A stretch of DNA of 6,461 nucleotides from Chloroflexota bacterium. Lineage in GTDB: Bacteria; Chloroflexota; Anaerolineae; Anaerolineales; Anaerolineaceae. The notes under the pieces were generated by a model. The model was not told the origin of the DNA. It ran no database searches and was given only the letters and a program-made list of their open reading frames with translations. Positions 1 through 6,338 of this stretch are shown here, piece by piece (position 1 is the first letter of the stretch; each line of letters begins with the position of its first letter). Where the stretch lies: the NCBI GenBank assembly GCA_021796375.1, contig JAJYJF010000138.1, positions 1 through 6,461 on the forward strand, read 5' to 3'. The position numbers were made by a program, and so were the translations under genes.

Positions 1-703
1 TGGAGATCGCGGCTGGCTTGCGGTTGGGCAGCGTGACCACCGTGCCGACGGCGCAGATGCCGATGGTGTGCTCCTCCCGGTCGATGGCTACCCCCAGCAG
101 GCGGATTTCTTGCAGATCGGTCAGCAGCTGGCTGCGGGTGGGAATGGTGTTGCTCGTAAAAATCGGCAGCTGCTCGGGCAGCATGCGCTTGACCTCCTCC
201 ACCGGCAGCGTCGAGAGGATGGCTTTCCCGTTCGCGGTACAATGGAGCGGGAAACCCAGGCCAACCCCCGATACGGCGCGCAGCCGGTTCGGGGGGGTTA
301 CCTGGTCGATAAACAAAAGGGCATCCTCATCCAGAATCGCCAGGTCGATCGTTTCTCCGCCCACTTCTTGAGACAGGCTCTCCAGGTACGGCCTGAGCTC
401 TTCGCGCAAGTTGCGGTTGACCGCTGAGCCCAAAGAAACCAGCCCTAAGCCGAGCTGGATATTGCCGTTTTCACCTTTGGAATTGACCAGCCGTTCCTCT
501 TCCAGAGATTTCACGATGCGAAAAACGGTCGAGCGGGGCAGCTCGACTGCCTGGGCTAAATCCGAGAGGCTGCAGCCGCCCGTATCCCGGAGGGTGCGCA
601 GGATCAGCCCTGCCCGGCCAATGACTTGAACCAGGGAGAAATCGCGAGTTCCATCCTTACCCCCGCTCCTGGCAAGACCGGTATTTTCCGCAGCTTTTCT
701 CAT
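1..703 (-). CDS. IclR-family transcriptional regulator (C-terminus cut by window edge)
   Basis: Reading leftward from ATG at 703-701 gives 234 residues with no stop before the window edge; the family is usually about 250-260 residues, so only a short tail is missing. Residues about 22-75 form the winged helix-turn-helix, with a recognition segment LPRSTVFRIVKSLEEERLV (55-73). Residues about 85 onward are the IclR effector-binding domain, with the hallmark HCTANGKAIL (154-163) and the late IDREEHTIGICAV block (207-219). No other in-frame start fits: the frame closes upstream at a TAA (748-746) with no ATG between, and AAGGGG lies 3 nt before this ATG. It is divergent from the cupin/transport operon, the usual arrangement for a local regulator that binds a small catabolite. 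KdgR, which controls pectin catabolism, belongs to this family, but specific orthology cannot be shown here. Family call is secure; ligand and sign of regulation are inferred. Confidence 0.93.
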   Translation of the reverse strand, partial: MRKAAENTGLARSGGKDGTRDFSLVQVIGRAGLILRTLRDTGGCSLSDLAQAVELPRSTVFRIVKSLEEERLVNSKGENGNIQLGLGLVSLGSAVNRNLREELRPYLESLSQEVGGETIDLAILDEDALLFIDQVTPPNRLRAVSGVGLGFPLHCTANGKAILSTLPVEEVKRMLPEQLPIFTSNTIPTRSQLLTDLQEIRLLGVAIDREEHTIGICAVGTVVTLPNRKPAAIS

Positions 704-726
704 CTTCCCCTTACAGTTTCCTGGAA

Positions 727-754
727 AGAATAGGCACAGTGAATCTTATCACAA
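727..754 (-). promoter_or_regulatory. Candidate promoter of the iclR-type gene
   Basis: On the minus strand TTGTGA (754-749) and TATTCT (732-727) are separated by 16 nt, a moderate sigma70-like match placed about 24 nt before the regulator's ATG. A CACAATG word (750-756), also present in both operator-like repeats on the other side of the control region, overlaps this -35 element, which would allow autoregulation. Prediction from sequence match only. Confidence 0.4.
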
Positions 755-803
755 TGGGCCTTTCTGGCGTTTGCGAATCCGCGGAAGAAGATCCAAAAAC
801 AGG

Positions 804-831
804 TTGACAATTTTAAACTCCATGCTATACT
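804..831 (+). promoter_or_regulatory. Sigma70-like promoter of the cupin-ABC transporter operon
   Basis: A perfect -35 hexamer TTGACA (804-809) and a near-consensus -10 TATACT (826-831) are separated by 16 nt. Transcription would start near 838, leaving a leader of about 89 nt before the cupin ATG at 927. It is the best promoter match seen for the rightward genes; no comparable one was seen in the 1302-1417 gap, so it probably drives the whole operon. Confidence 0.65.
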
Positions 832-835
832 GAGC

Positions 836-876
836 ATTGTACCACAATGCGGACAATAATTCCACAATGTGGACAC
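836..876. promoter_or_regulatory. Tandem operator-like repeats, probable IclR-type binding sites
   Basis: Two 15-bp copies, ACCACAATGCGGACA (841-855) and TCCACAATGTGGACA (861-875), match at 13 of 15 positions and start exactly 20 bp apart, about two helical turns, so they lie on the same DNA face. The second contains a perfect 6-1-6 inverted repeat TCCACA-A-TGTGGA (861-873). The first overlaps another inverted repeat, ATTGT-ACC-ACAAT (836-848). The cluster begins at the predicted start point of the rightward promoter, where a bound repressor would block initiation or clearance. IclR proteins commonly bind such palindromes between divergent genes. That this IclR protein binds here is inferred. 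Confidence 0.6.
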
Positions 877-926
877 AGCATCAACCGGTTCAACCGTCTT
901 CCTCATCTCACCCATCGGGAAAAAAT

Positions 927-1301
927 ATGGACTACATTCTTCACCCTGATCAAGTCGAAAAATGGCCGCTGGAAAAACATGTGGGCGTGGTTTCCAAGCT
1001 GATGGTCGACGGCCAGAATATGACCGTTCTCTGGTCGACCTGGGAGCCGGGCGCCATCGCGCCCGAGCACACTCACCCCCACGAGCAAATCGGGGTTTGC
1101 TTCGAAGGAGAGATGGTCTTCACCATCGATGGGGTGGAGTATCCGGTGCATGCCGGCGAATTCTACCGGATCCCGTCCAACGTCCCGCACGCCGAAAGGA
1201 ACGACGGCCAAAAACCTGCTGTCCTGACCGACTTCTTCTCTCCGGTGCGCAGCGACCTGCTCCAACACCACTTTGATCCCAAGTTGGTGGCCAAGGAATA
1301 A
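927..1301 (+). CDS. Small single-domain cupin, KdgF-like
   Basis: Encodes 124 residues forming one cupin barrel. Motif 1 is H48-x-H50-x3-Q54, with glutamine where most cupins have glutamate, and H88 in motif 2 (IPSNVPH) supplies the last metal ligand. After it comes D102-x-F104-x3-R108 in TDFFSPVRSD, matching the D, F and R that I recall as catalytic in KdgF, and KdgF proteins have a very similar C-terminal block. KdgF (about 110 residues) linearises 4,5-unsaturated uronates released from pectin or alginate in the cytosol; no signal peptide is present here, in agreement. The ATG at 927 was chosen over the in-frame TTG at 837 because the longer form would start at the predicted transcription start and translate the operators. 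Its ribosome site is poor (GGGA at 917-920). First gene of the operon, followed by the SBP gene. The cupin fold is secure; KdgF activity is likely but unproven, since other sugar-binding or regulatory cupins look alike. Confidence 0.85.
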   Translation: MDYILHPDQVEKWPLEKHVGVVSKLMVDGQNMTVLWSTWEPGAIAPEHTHPHEQIGVCFEGEMVFTIDGVEYPVHAGEFYRIPSNVPHAERNDGQKPAVLTDFFSPVRSDLLQHHFDPKLVAKE

Positions 1302-1417
1302 GTGGGATCGACAACCATTGGGGTTGACTGCCATGTGCCGGGCAATCACCGAAGCAGCCGCCAATGTGATCACGCCATCTGGAAACCATTGCCCAGAAAC
1401 CATTTGAGGAGGAAAGG
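1302..1417 (+). other. Intergenic leader between the cupin and SBP genes
   Basis: This 116-nt gap holds no gene, no convincing promoter and no terminator-like hairpin with a T run. It contains an 8-bp palindrome GTGATCAC (1366-1373), itself inside CAATGTGATCAC (1362-1373), which matches the operator-like CAATGTGGACAC (865-876) at 10 of 12 positions. AAACCATT occurs twice (1383-1390 and 1397-1404). It ends in a strong AGGAGG (1407-1412), 5 nt before the SBP ATG. The cupin and SBP genes are probably co-transcribed across it. Confidence 0.5.
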
Positions 1418-3286
1418 ATGATTAAGAAAAGTCTGTACGTTGTCGTTGTCACCCTGTTTGTGGCAGCCATGCTGGCTTCGTGCTCCGCCCCCACCCCGAC
1501 TCCGGCGGCGGCACCGCCCAGCGCGCCCGCTGCCACCAGTGCGCCTGCCGCCACGAGCGCCCCGGCTGCGACCAGCGCGCCTGCCGCCACCAGCGCCTCT
1601 TCCGGGACGAGCGCCCCGGCTGCGACCAGCGCCCCCGCCGGAATGGCTTCTTCCACCATTGCCCCGGCTGCCCACCCGCAAAGCGACGCGGTTGTGACCG
1701 TCACCGCCGCCTCTCAGAGCGGCACCACCTTCACCAAGAACTTCAATCCCTTCAGCGCATCCGTGCTCTTCCCCACCCTCATGGGCATGTACGAGCCGCT
1801 CATGATCTACAACAAGCTCACCGGTGTGATGATCCCCTGGCTGGCGACGGATTACAAGTGGAGCGCCGATCTGAAGACCCTCACCTTTACCATCCGCGAC
1901 GGGGTCAAATGGTCCGATGGCCAGCCCTTTACCGCCAATGATGTCGTCTACACCTTTATGACCATGAAGAACACCCCCGGCCTGCAAGGGAACGGCCTGG
2001 TAGCGGTCAGCTCAACCGGTTACGTGGACAGCGTGACCGCGTCGGACCCCCAGACCGCGGTCTTCCACTTCAATAAGGTTTATACCCCCGGCCTGTACGA
2101 CATCGTCGATCAGGTGATCGTCCCGGAGCACATTTTCAAGGGCTCCAGCGATCTGGTCAAGTTCATCAACGACAATCCTGTTGGCACCGGCCCCTTCACC
2201 CAGTTGGTGAACTTCACGGACCAGTCTTTTGAAATCGACCGCAACCCCAATTACTGGCAGCCCGGCAGGCCTTACATCAAGGCCCTGCGCGATGTGACCT
2301 TCTCCGGCAATGACACGGCCGCGACCATGTTTGTCGCCGGGGACGTGCAGTGGACCGGCCAGTTCTTCCCCAACGTCGACACCGCGGTGATCGCCAAGAA
2401 TCCCACCGACCTGCACTGCTGGTGGCCGACCGTCACCGCCACGGCTTTCTTCATGATGAACACCACCAAGAAGCCTTTCGATGACCCAATCGTTCGTAAG
2501 GCGATCTCCATGGCCTTCAACCGGCCCCAGCTGATCCAGGTTGCCCTCCAGGGCAAGAGCCAGCCCGCCGATGTAACCGGCTTGAGCTCTGGTTTTGCTG
2601 CTTTCAAGGTGCCCGATCCCTCCAAGCTGGGCACCTGGACGACCCAGGACGTGGCCAAGGCCAACCAGATGCTGGACGACGCCGGCTACAAGAAGGGCTC
2701 GGATGGCTTCCGCACCAATAAGGACGGCTCTCCCATCAAAGTTGAGCTGCTCGAGGTGAACGGATTCACCGACTGGCTGGCTGAAGCGCCCCTGCAGAAG
2801 GCCCAGCTCGAAGCCATCGGCCTCAACGTGACCATCAACAGCTACGACGTCCCGGTCGCTTTTGATAAGTGGGAAAAGGGCAACTTCGATATGTCGATGT
2901 ACTTCGGCATCACCGCGGATACCCCTTACACCTACTACCGCAACATCATGAGCACGGACACCGTCGTGCCGGTTGGCACCGCGACCGGCCTGGGCGTGAA
3001 CCTGTGGCGCTACGGCAACAAGGACGCCGATGCCGCCCTGCAGAAGTTCGCCACGACCACCGACCCGGCCGTGCAGAAACAGGCCGCTTACGACCTGCAG
3101 AAGATCTTCGCCGATAACGCCCCGGTGATCCCCATGTACTACGCCCCAACCTTCTACTGCTATAATGATAAGACCGTCGCCGGCTGGCCTACCGCGAGCA
3201 ATCCATACGCATATCCCATGCCCATTGCGAACGGCTCGATCGATTCCGGCCAACTGCTTGTTCTAACCACCATTTACGGGAAATAA
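1418..3286 (+). CDS. Family 5 extracellular substrate-binding lipoprotein of an ABC importer
   Basis: Encodes 622 residues. Residues 1-22 are a lipoprotein signal (KK, hydrophobic core, lipobox L19-A-S-C22), so the mature protein is lipid-anchored outside the membrane. Residues 23-90 form a low-complexity linker, including seven hexapeptide-like units SAPAAT (35-75). The SBP_bac_5 domain follows to the end, with the family core FTIRDGVKWSDGQPFTANDV (157-176), then VGTGPF, RNPNYW and a PFDDPIVRKAISMAFNR helix. Length slightly exceeds the usual 500-600 because of the linker. The domain opens with NFNPF (108-112) and ends with a GWP..SNPYA segment; I associate both with the oligosaccharide-binding branch (cellobiose- or mannobiose-type proteins) more than with true oligopeptide binders, so 'peptide-binding' should not be assumed. 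AGGAGG stands 5 nt before the ATG. The gene lies between the cupin and the permeases and is separated from the latter by a GC hairpin. Family certain; ligand inferred. Confidence 0.95.
   Translation: MIKKSLYVVVVTLFVAAMLASCSAPTPTPAAAPPSAPAATSAPAATSAPAATSAPAATSASSGTSAPAATSAPAGMASSTIAPAAHPQSDAVVTVTAASQSGTTFTKNFNPFSASVLFPTLMGMYEPLMIYNKLTGVMIPWLATDYKWSADLKTLTFTIRDGVKWSDGQPFTANDVVYTFMTMKNTPGLQGNGLVAVSSTGYVDSVTASDPQTAVFHFNKVYTPGLYDIVDQVIVPEHIFKGSSDLVKFINDNPVGTGPFTQLVNFTDQSFEIDRNPNYWQPGRPYIKALRDVTFSGNDTAATMFVAGDVQWTGQFFPNVDTAVIAKNPTDLHCWWPTVTATAFFMMNTTKKPFDDPIVRKAISMAFNRPQLIQVALQGKSQPADVTGLSSGFAAFKVPDPSKLGTWTTQDVAKANQMLDDAGYKKGSDGFRTNKDGSPIKVELLEVNGFTDWLAEAPLQKAQLEAIGLNVTINSYDVPVAFDKWEKGNFDMSMYFGITADTPYTYYRNIMSTDTVVPVGTATGLGVNLWRYGNKDADAALQKFATTTDPAVQKQAAYDLQKIFADNAPVIPMYYAPTFYCYNDKTVAGWPTASNPYAYPMPIANGSIDSGQLLVLTTIYGK
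1520..1642 (+). repeat. In-frame 18-bp tandem repeat coding the SAPAAT linker
   Basis: Seven consecutive 18-bp units (the last one partial) encode S-A-P-A-A-T or variants; the fifth reads SASSGT. The third (1556-1573) and sixth (1610-1627) units are identical in DNA and lie 54 bp apart, and the second and fourth differ at two bases, suggesting duplication of a larger block. It lies in the flexible linker between the lipid anchor and the binding domain, where length change is tolerable because each unit keeps the frame. Confidence 0.85.
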
Positions 3287-3306
3287 GACGCACTTTCCGG
3301 TCAGCG

Positions 3307-3330
3307 ATGGGGGGGCATAAGCCCCCCCAT
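3307..3330 (+). terminator. Perfect GC hairpin between SBP and permease genes (partial terminator or mRNA stabiliser)
   Basis: ATGGGGGGGC (3307-3316), loop ATAA, then GCCCCCCCAT (3321-3330) gives a flawless 10-bp stem containing seven consecutive G-C pairs. It begins 20 nt after the SBP stop and ends 37 nt before the permease start. No T run follows (TCTGATAG), so it is a poor intrinsic terminator. Hairpins in this place in ABC operons commonly protect the upstream SBP mRNA end or allow only part of transcription through, giving more SBP than permease. Structure is seen; role is inferred. Confidence 0.75.
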
Positions 3331-3367
3331 TCTGATAGATCCCCGGCAACAGGCGAAGGAGGATGCG

Positions 3368-4345
3368 TTGAAATACATCTTGCGCCGCTTTGGGTTTTAT
3401 CTGGTTGCGTTTTGGGCCGCTTTAACGTTAGATTTTATCTTCCCCCGCCTTCTGCCCGGTGATCCAGCCACCGCCATCCTGGGCCCGATGGGCGATCGAA
3501 TGACCGCCGCCCAGGTCGAAGCGCTGCGCCAGGCGCTGGGGCTGGTCACCCACGCATCCCTCCTGCAGCAGTATTTCACCTATATCTCCCACGTTTTTCA
3601 AGGCGATTTCGGCCTGTCGTATGCCAACTTCCCGGCGACGGTCACCTCTGTGATCGCCACCGGTTTTGTCTGGACCCTCCTGCTGGGCTCCGTCTCCCTG
3701 ACCATCAGCGTGGTCATCGGCCATCTGGTGGGCATCTTCGCCGCCTGGCGCAGGAACGGCGGATTTGATATCGTTGTTCCCCCGTTGTTTAACTTCATCG
3801 GCGCTTTCCCAGCCTTCTTCCTGGGATTGGGCGTTTTGTTTATTTTAGGCCTGAATCTGGGTTGGTTCCCGATCAGCCATGCTTACGATGGCACCCTGCA
3901 GCCCGCTTTCACCTGGCAGTTTATCAGCAACGTGATCGTCCATCTGGTTTTACCGGCCCTCACCTCCGTGCTCGTCACCATCACCGTCTGGGTCCAGGTG
4001 ATGCGCAACACCATGGTGAGCGTCCTGGCGGAGGACTACATCACCATGGCCGAAGCCAAAGGGCTCAGCCAAAACCGGATCATGTTCAACTATGCTGCCC
4101 GCAACGCCATCTTACCCAGCGTCACCGGTTTTGGTGTGTTCCTGGGCGCAATCCTGAGCGGGCAGGTCTTGATCGAGACCGTCTTCTCCTACCCGGGCCT
4201 CGGGTTTTTACTGGTGCGCGCGGTAGGCGCCCGCGATTATCCCTTGATGCAGGGCCTGTTCCTCGGGATCACGACCGGGGTGCTGCTCGTCAACTTCCTG
4301 ATCGATATCCTCTACACCCGGATTGATCCGCGCATTCGCGGTTGA
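3368..4345 (+). CDS. ABC importer permease, DppB/OppB type
   Basis: Encodes a 325-residue inner-membrane protein of usual family length. The N-terminus KYILRRFGFYLVAFW, followed by FPRLLPGDPA, is typical of DppB/OppB. Predicted membrane segments lie near residues 9-26, 100-126, 137-163, 189-209, 252-272 and 299-316. The cytoplasmic EAA-like loop that docks on the ATPase is at 229-250 (EAKGLS, ending AILP). The TTG at 3368 is taken as start: AGGAGG (3357-3362) is 5 nt upstream, exactly as for the SBP gene, and the nearby ATG at 3363 is in another frame and stops after two codons. It follows the SBP gene and hairpin and precedes the partner permease by 12 nt. It should form the transmembrane channel with the next gene's product. 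The specific substrate cannot be read from the permease. Confidence 0.95.
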   Translation: MKYILRRFGFYLVAFWAALTLDFIFPRLLPGDPATAILGPMGDRMTAAQVEALRQALGLVTHASLLQQYFTYISHVFQGDFGLSYANFPATVTSVIATGFVWTLLLGSVSLTISVVIGHLVGIFAAWRRNGGFDIVVPPLFNFIGAFPAFFLGLGVLFILGLNLGWFPISHAYDGTLQPAFTWQFISNVIVHLVLPALTSVLVTITVWVQVMRNTMVSVLAEDYITMAEAKGLSQNRIMFNYAARNAILPSVTGFGVFLGAILSGQVLIETVFSYPGLGFLLVRAVGARDYPLMQGLFLGITTGVLLVNFLIDILYTRIDPRIRG

Positions 4346-4357
4346 TGGAGCGCACCC

Positions 4358-5344
4358 ATGGCACAAGAAATCAACGCATCCGAAATGGCCAAACCGCTGA
4401 AATCGCGGAAGTTCGATTTCAAGCAGCAGTTCCAGTGGGCATATATTCTGATCCGCCATCCTCAGGCCAGGATCGGGTTGATCATCATATTCCTTCTTAT
4501 CTTGATGGCGGTCTTTGCCCCGATCATCGCTCCGGGCGGCAAACCGGTTTACGTCGATACGCCGAACCTGCCCCCCGGCGGCAGCCATATCCTGGGCGTG
4601 GATCCTCTGGGGCGGGATGAGTTTGCTCTGGTCGTCTGGGGGGCGCGCATCTCCCTGGAGATCGGCTTCGGCACGGGCGTGCTGGCCCTGCTGGTGGCCA
4701 CCATCCTTGGCATGATCGCGGGTTATTTCGGCGGGTATATCGATAATATCCTCACGCTCCTCTTCAACCTTTTTCTGGTCATCCCCGGCCTGCCGATGCT
4801 CATCCTGCTGGCTGCCTACATGAAGCAGACCACCAGCACGGTGATCTTTACCCTGGCCTTCACGGGCTGGGCCTTCTGGGCCAGGATCATCCGCGCCCAA
4901 ACCCTTTCCCTGCGCGAGAAGGATTTCGTCGCCGCCTCCATCGTGGCTGGCGAAAATCACTTCGTCATCATCTTCCGCCAGATCCTGCCGAATATGATCA
5001 ATATCATTGTCGGGGGCATCATCGGGTCCACGATTTACGGCATCGCCGCTTCCACGGCCCTGGCTTTCCTGGGGCTGACAAACATGGAAGACATCAGCTG
5101 GGGGACCAACCTCTTCTGGGCCCAAAACGGCAATTCCCTCCTGCTGGGCGCCTGGTGGGTGTTCGTTCCATCCGGTTTCCTGCTAGCGCTGGCGGCATTG
5201 GCTCTGACCTGGGTGAACTACGGCATGGACGAGATCACCAATCCGCGCTTGCGCTCCGAGCGCGAATTACGCAGGGTAATCCGGCACATCCAGTTCAAGA
5301 CCTCTCGGGCTACCCCCGTTCTCCGTCGGGAGCACTCAAAATGA
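4358..5344 (+). CDS. ABC importer permease, DppC/OppC type
   Basis: Encodes 328 residues. It has the OppC-type layout: a cytoplasmic N-terminus, a first membrane helix (about 37-57), then an external segment with the conserved GVDPLGRDEF (80-89), and further helices near 106-127, 130-152, 162-179, 214-236 and 265-285. The EAA-like ATPase-docking loop is at 191-211 (AASIVAGENH, ending RQILP). ATG 4358 has GGAG (4347-4350) 7 nt upstream; the ATG at 4345 is out of frame. The stop overlaps the next gene's start (ATGA, 5341-5344), so translation of permease and ATPase is probably coupled. The C-terminal tail after about residue 297 is basic (RSERELRRVIRH). It pairs with the upstream permease as a heterodimeric channel. 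Confidence 0.95.
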   Translation: MAQEINASEMAKPLKSRKFDFKQQFQWAYILIRHPQARIGLIIIFLLILMAVFAPIIAPGGKPVYVDTPNLPPGGSHILGVDPLGRDEFALVVWGARISLEIGFGTGVLALLVATILGMIAGYFGGYIDNILTLLFNLFLVIPGLPMLILLAAYMKQTTSTVIFTLAFTGWAFWARIIRAQTLSLREKDFVAASIVAGENHFVIIFRQILPNMINIIVGGIIGSTIYGIAASTALAFLGLTNMEDISWGTNLFWAQNGNSLLLGAWWVFVPSGFLLALAALALTWVNYGMDEITNPRLRSERELRRVIRHIQFKTSRATPVLRREHSK

Positions 5345-6324
5345 CCTATCCTGCTGCGAACCTGCCCCTGCTCGAACTCCGTAATTTATATGTGGAGTAC
5401 CTGACCCCCACCGGCCCAGCCCAGGCGGTCAATAATGTTTCCTTCTCGATTGGTCCGGGTGAGGTCTTCGGCCTGGCGGGCGAATCCGGCTGCGGCAAAT
5501 CGACCATCGCGCACTCCATTCTGCGCGTCTTGCGCCCCCCGGCTGTCATCACCGGAGGCAACATCCTCTATAAGGGCGTCGACCTGCTCGAACTGGACGA
5601 AATGGAAGACATCCGCTGGGCTGAAATCTCCATGGTCTTCCAGAGCGCCATGAACTCGCTGAACCCGGTCATCAAGATCGCCGACCAGATCACCGACGTG
5701 ATCATCACCCATCAAAAGGTGAGCCAGAAACAGGCGCGCGAGCGGGCTGAGGAGCTGATGGAAATCGTCAATATCGATAAGCGGCTCCTGGACGCGTACC
5801 CGCACCAGCTCTCCGGCGGCATGCGGCAGCGCGCCGTGATCGCGATCGCCCTGGCGCTCAGCCCTTCCCTGATGATCATGGACGAGCCCACCACAGCCCT
5901 GGATGTGGTCGTCCAAAAGGACATCCTCCAGCAGATCGAACAGCTCAAGACCCAGCTCGGTTTCTCAATTCTATTCATCACTCACGACCTGTCGCTCATG
6001 GTCGAGTTCTCAGACCGGATCGGCATCATGTATGCAGGCGACCTGGTCGAGATGGCGCCCGCCAGGGATATCCTCAACCGCCCGCTGCACCCCTACACTC
6101 AGGGGCTGCTGACCTCCTTCCCGGCCATCACCGGCGAGCGGAAGCGGCTGACCGGCATTCCTGGAGCCCCGCCCAACCTGATCCACCCGCCAACCGGCTG
6201 CAAGTTCCACCCCCGCTGCCCGTATTTTGACGGCAATGAGGCCAGCCCCGCGCCGGCGTTGAAAGAGGTCCTCCCCGGCCACTGGGTGGCCTGCACCTGC
6301 AGGGATATGGATTTGAACCGTTGA
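5341..6324 (+). CDS. ABC importer ATPase, DppD/OppD type
   Basis: Encodes 327 residues, the normal length for the family. In order: Walker A GESGCGKST (47-55), Q-loop VFQSAMNSLNP (99-109), ABC signature LSGGMRQR (157-164), Walker B LMIMDE (177-182), D-loop TALD (185-188) and switch His215 in ITHD. The C-terminal oligopeptide/dipeptide extension has RPLHPYTQGLL (247-257) and a cysteine-bearing tail: C287, C293, C318 and C320. It energises uptake by binding the cytoplasmic loops of the permeases and should pair with the next gene's product. The ATG at 5341 was chosen because it overlaps the permease stop as ATGA and has GGGAG (5328-5332) 8 nt upstream; an in-frame extension to 5155 would run inside the permease gene. 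The cysteine usually found about seven residues after the second one is Glu300 here. Intact otherwise, with all catalytic motifs present. Confidence 0.96.
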   Translation: MTYPAANLPLLELRNLYVEYLTPTGPAQAVNNVSFSIGPGEVFGLAGESGCGKSTIAHSILRVLRPPAVITGGNILYKGVDLLELDEMEDIRWAEISMVFQSAMNSLNPVIKIADQITDVIITHQKVSQKQARERAEELMEIVNIDKRLLDAYPHQLSGGMRQRAVIAIALALSPSLMIMDEPTTALDVVVQKDILQQIEQLKTQLGFSILFITHDLSLMVEFSDRIGIMYAGDLVEMAPARDILNRPLHPYTQGLLTSFPAITGERKRLTGIPGAPPNLIHPPTGCKFHPRCPYFDGNEASPAPALKEVLPGHWVACTCRDMDLNR

Positions 6325-6338
6325 TCGGAAGTGCCACG

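Noticed and set aside
700..915. 71-codon minus-strand frame with a CPHC motif, ending in an ATGA overlap with the IclR start
   Set aside because: It covers both promoters and the operator palindromes. Its CPHC comes from reading the repeats in reverse, and it has no recognisable domain.
837..926. N-terminal extension of the cupin from the TTG at 837
   Set aside because: It would begin at the predicted transcription start and translate the operator repeats; the added 30 residues are low-complexity and not part of the cupin fold.
1313..1327. CAACC/GGTTG inverted repeat after the cupin gene as a terminator
   Set aside because: The stem is only five pairs and no T run follows, so read-through into the SBP gene is more likely.
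1366..1373. GTGATCAC as a CRP-type site
   Set aside because: Only the core palindrome is present, without a full 16-22 bp symmetric site or a suitably placed promoter.
1120..1704. Minus-strand frame rich in AAGALV repeats
   Set aside because: It is the reverse reading of the SAPAAT-coding repeat and spans the end of the cupin gene; no independent support.
2012..3253. Long 413-codon minus-strand open frame
   Set aside because: It lies entirely inside the SBP gene, is a product of GC-rich codon use, and its translation shows no family features.
4208..5125. 305-codon minus-strand frame across the two permease genes
   Set aside because: Very charged, low-complexity translation antisense to two well-recognised permeases; a shadow frame.
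5155..5340. In-frame upstream extension of the first ATPase
   Set aside because: It lies within the permease gene. The ATG at 5341 has a ribosome site and the typical ATGA overlap, and gives the normal protein length.
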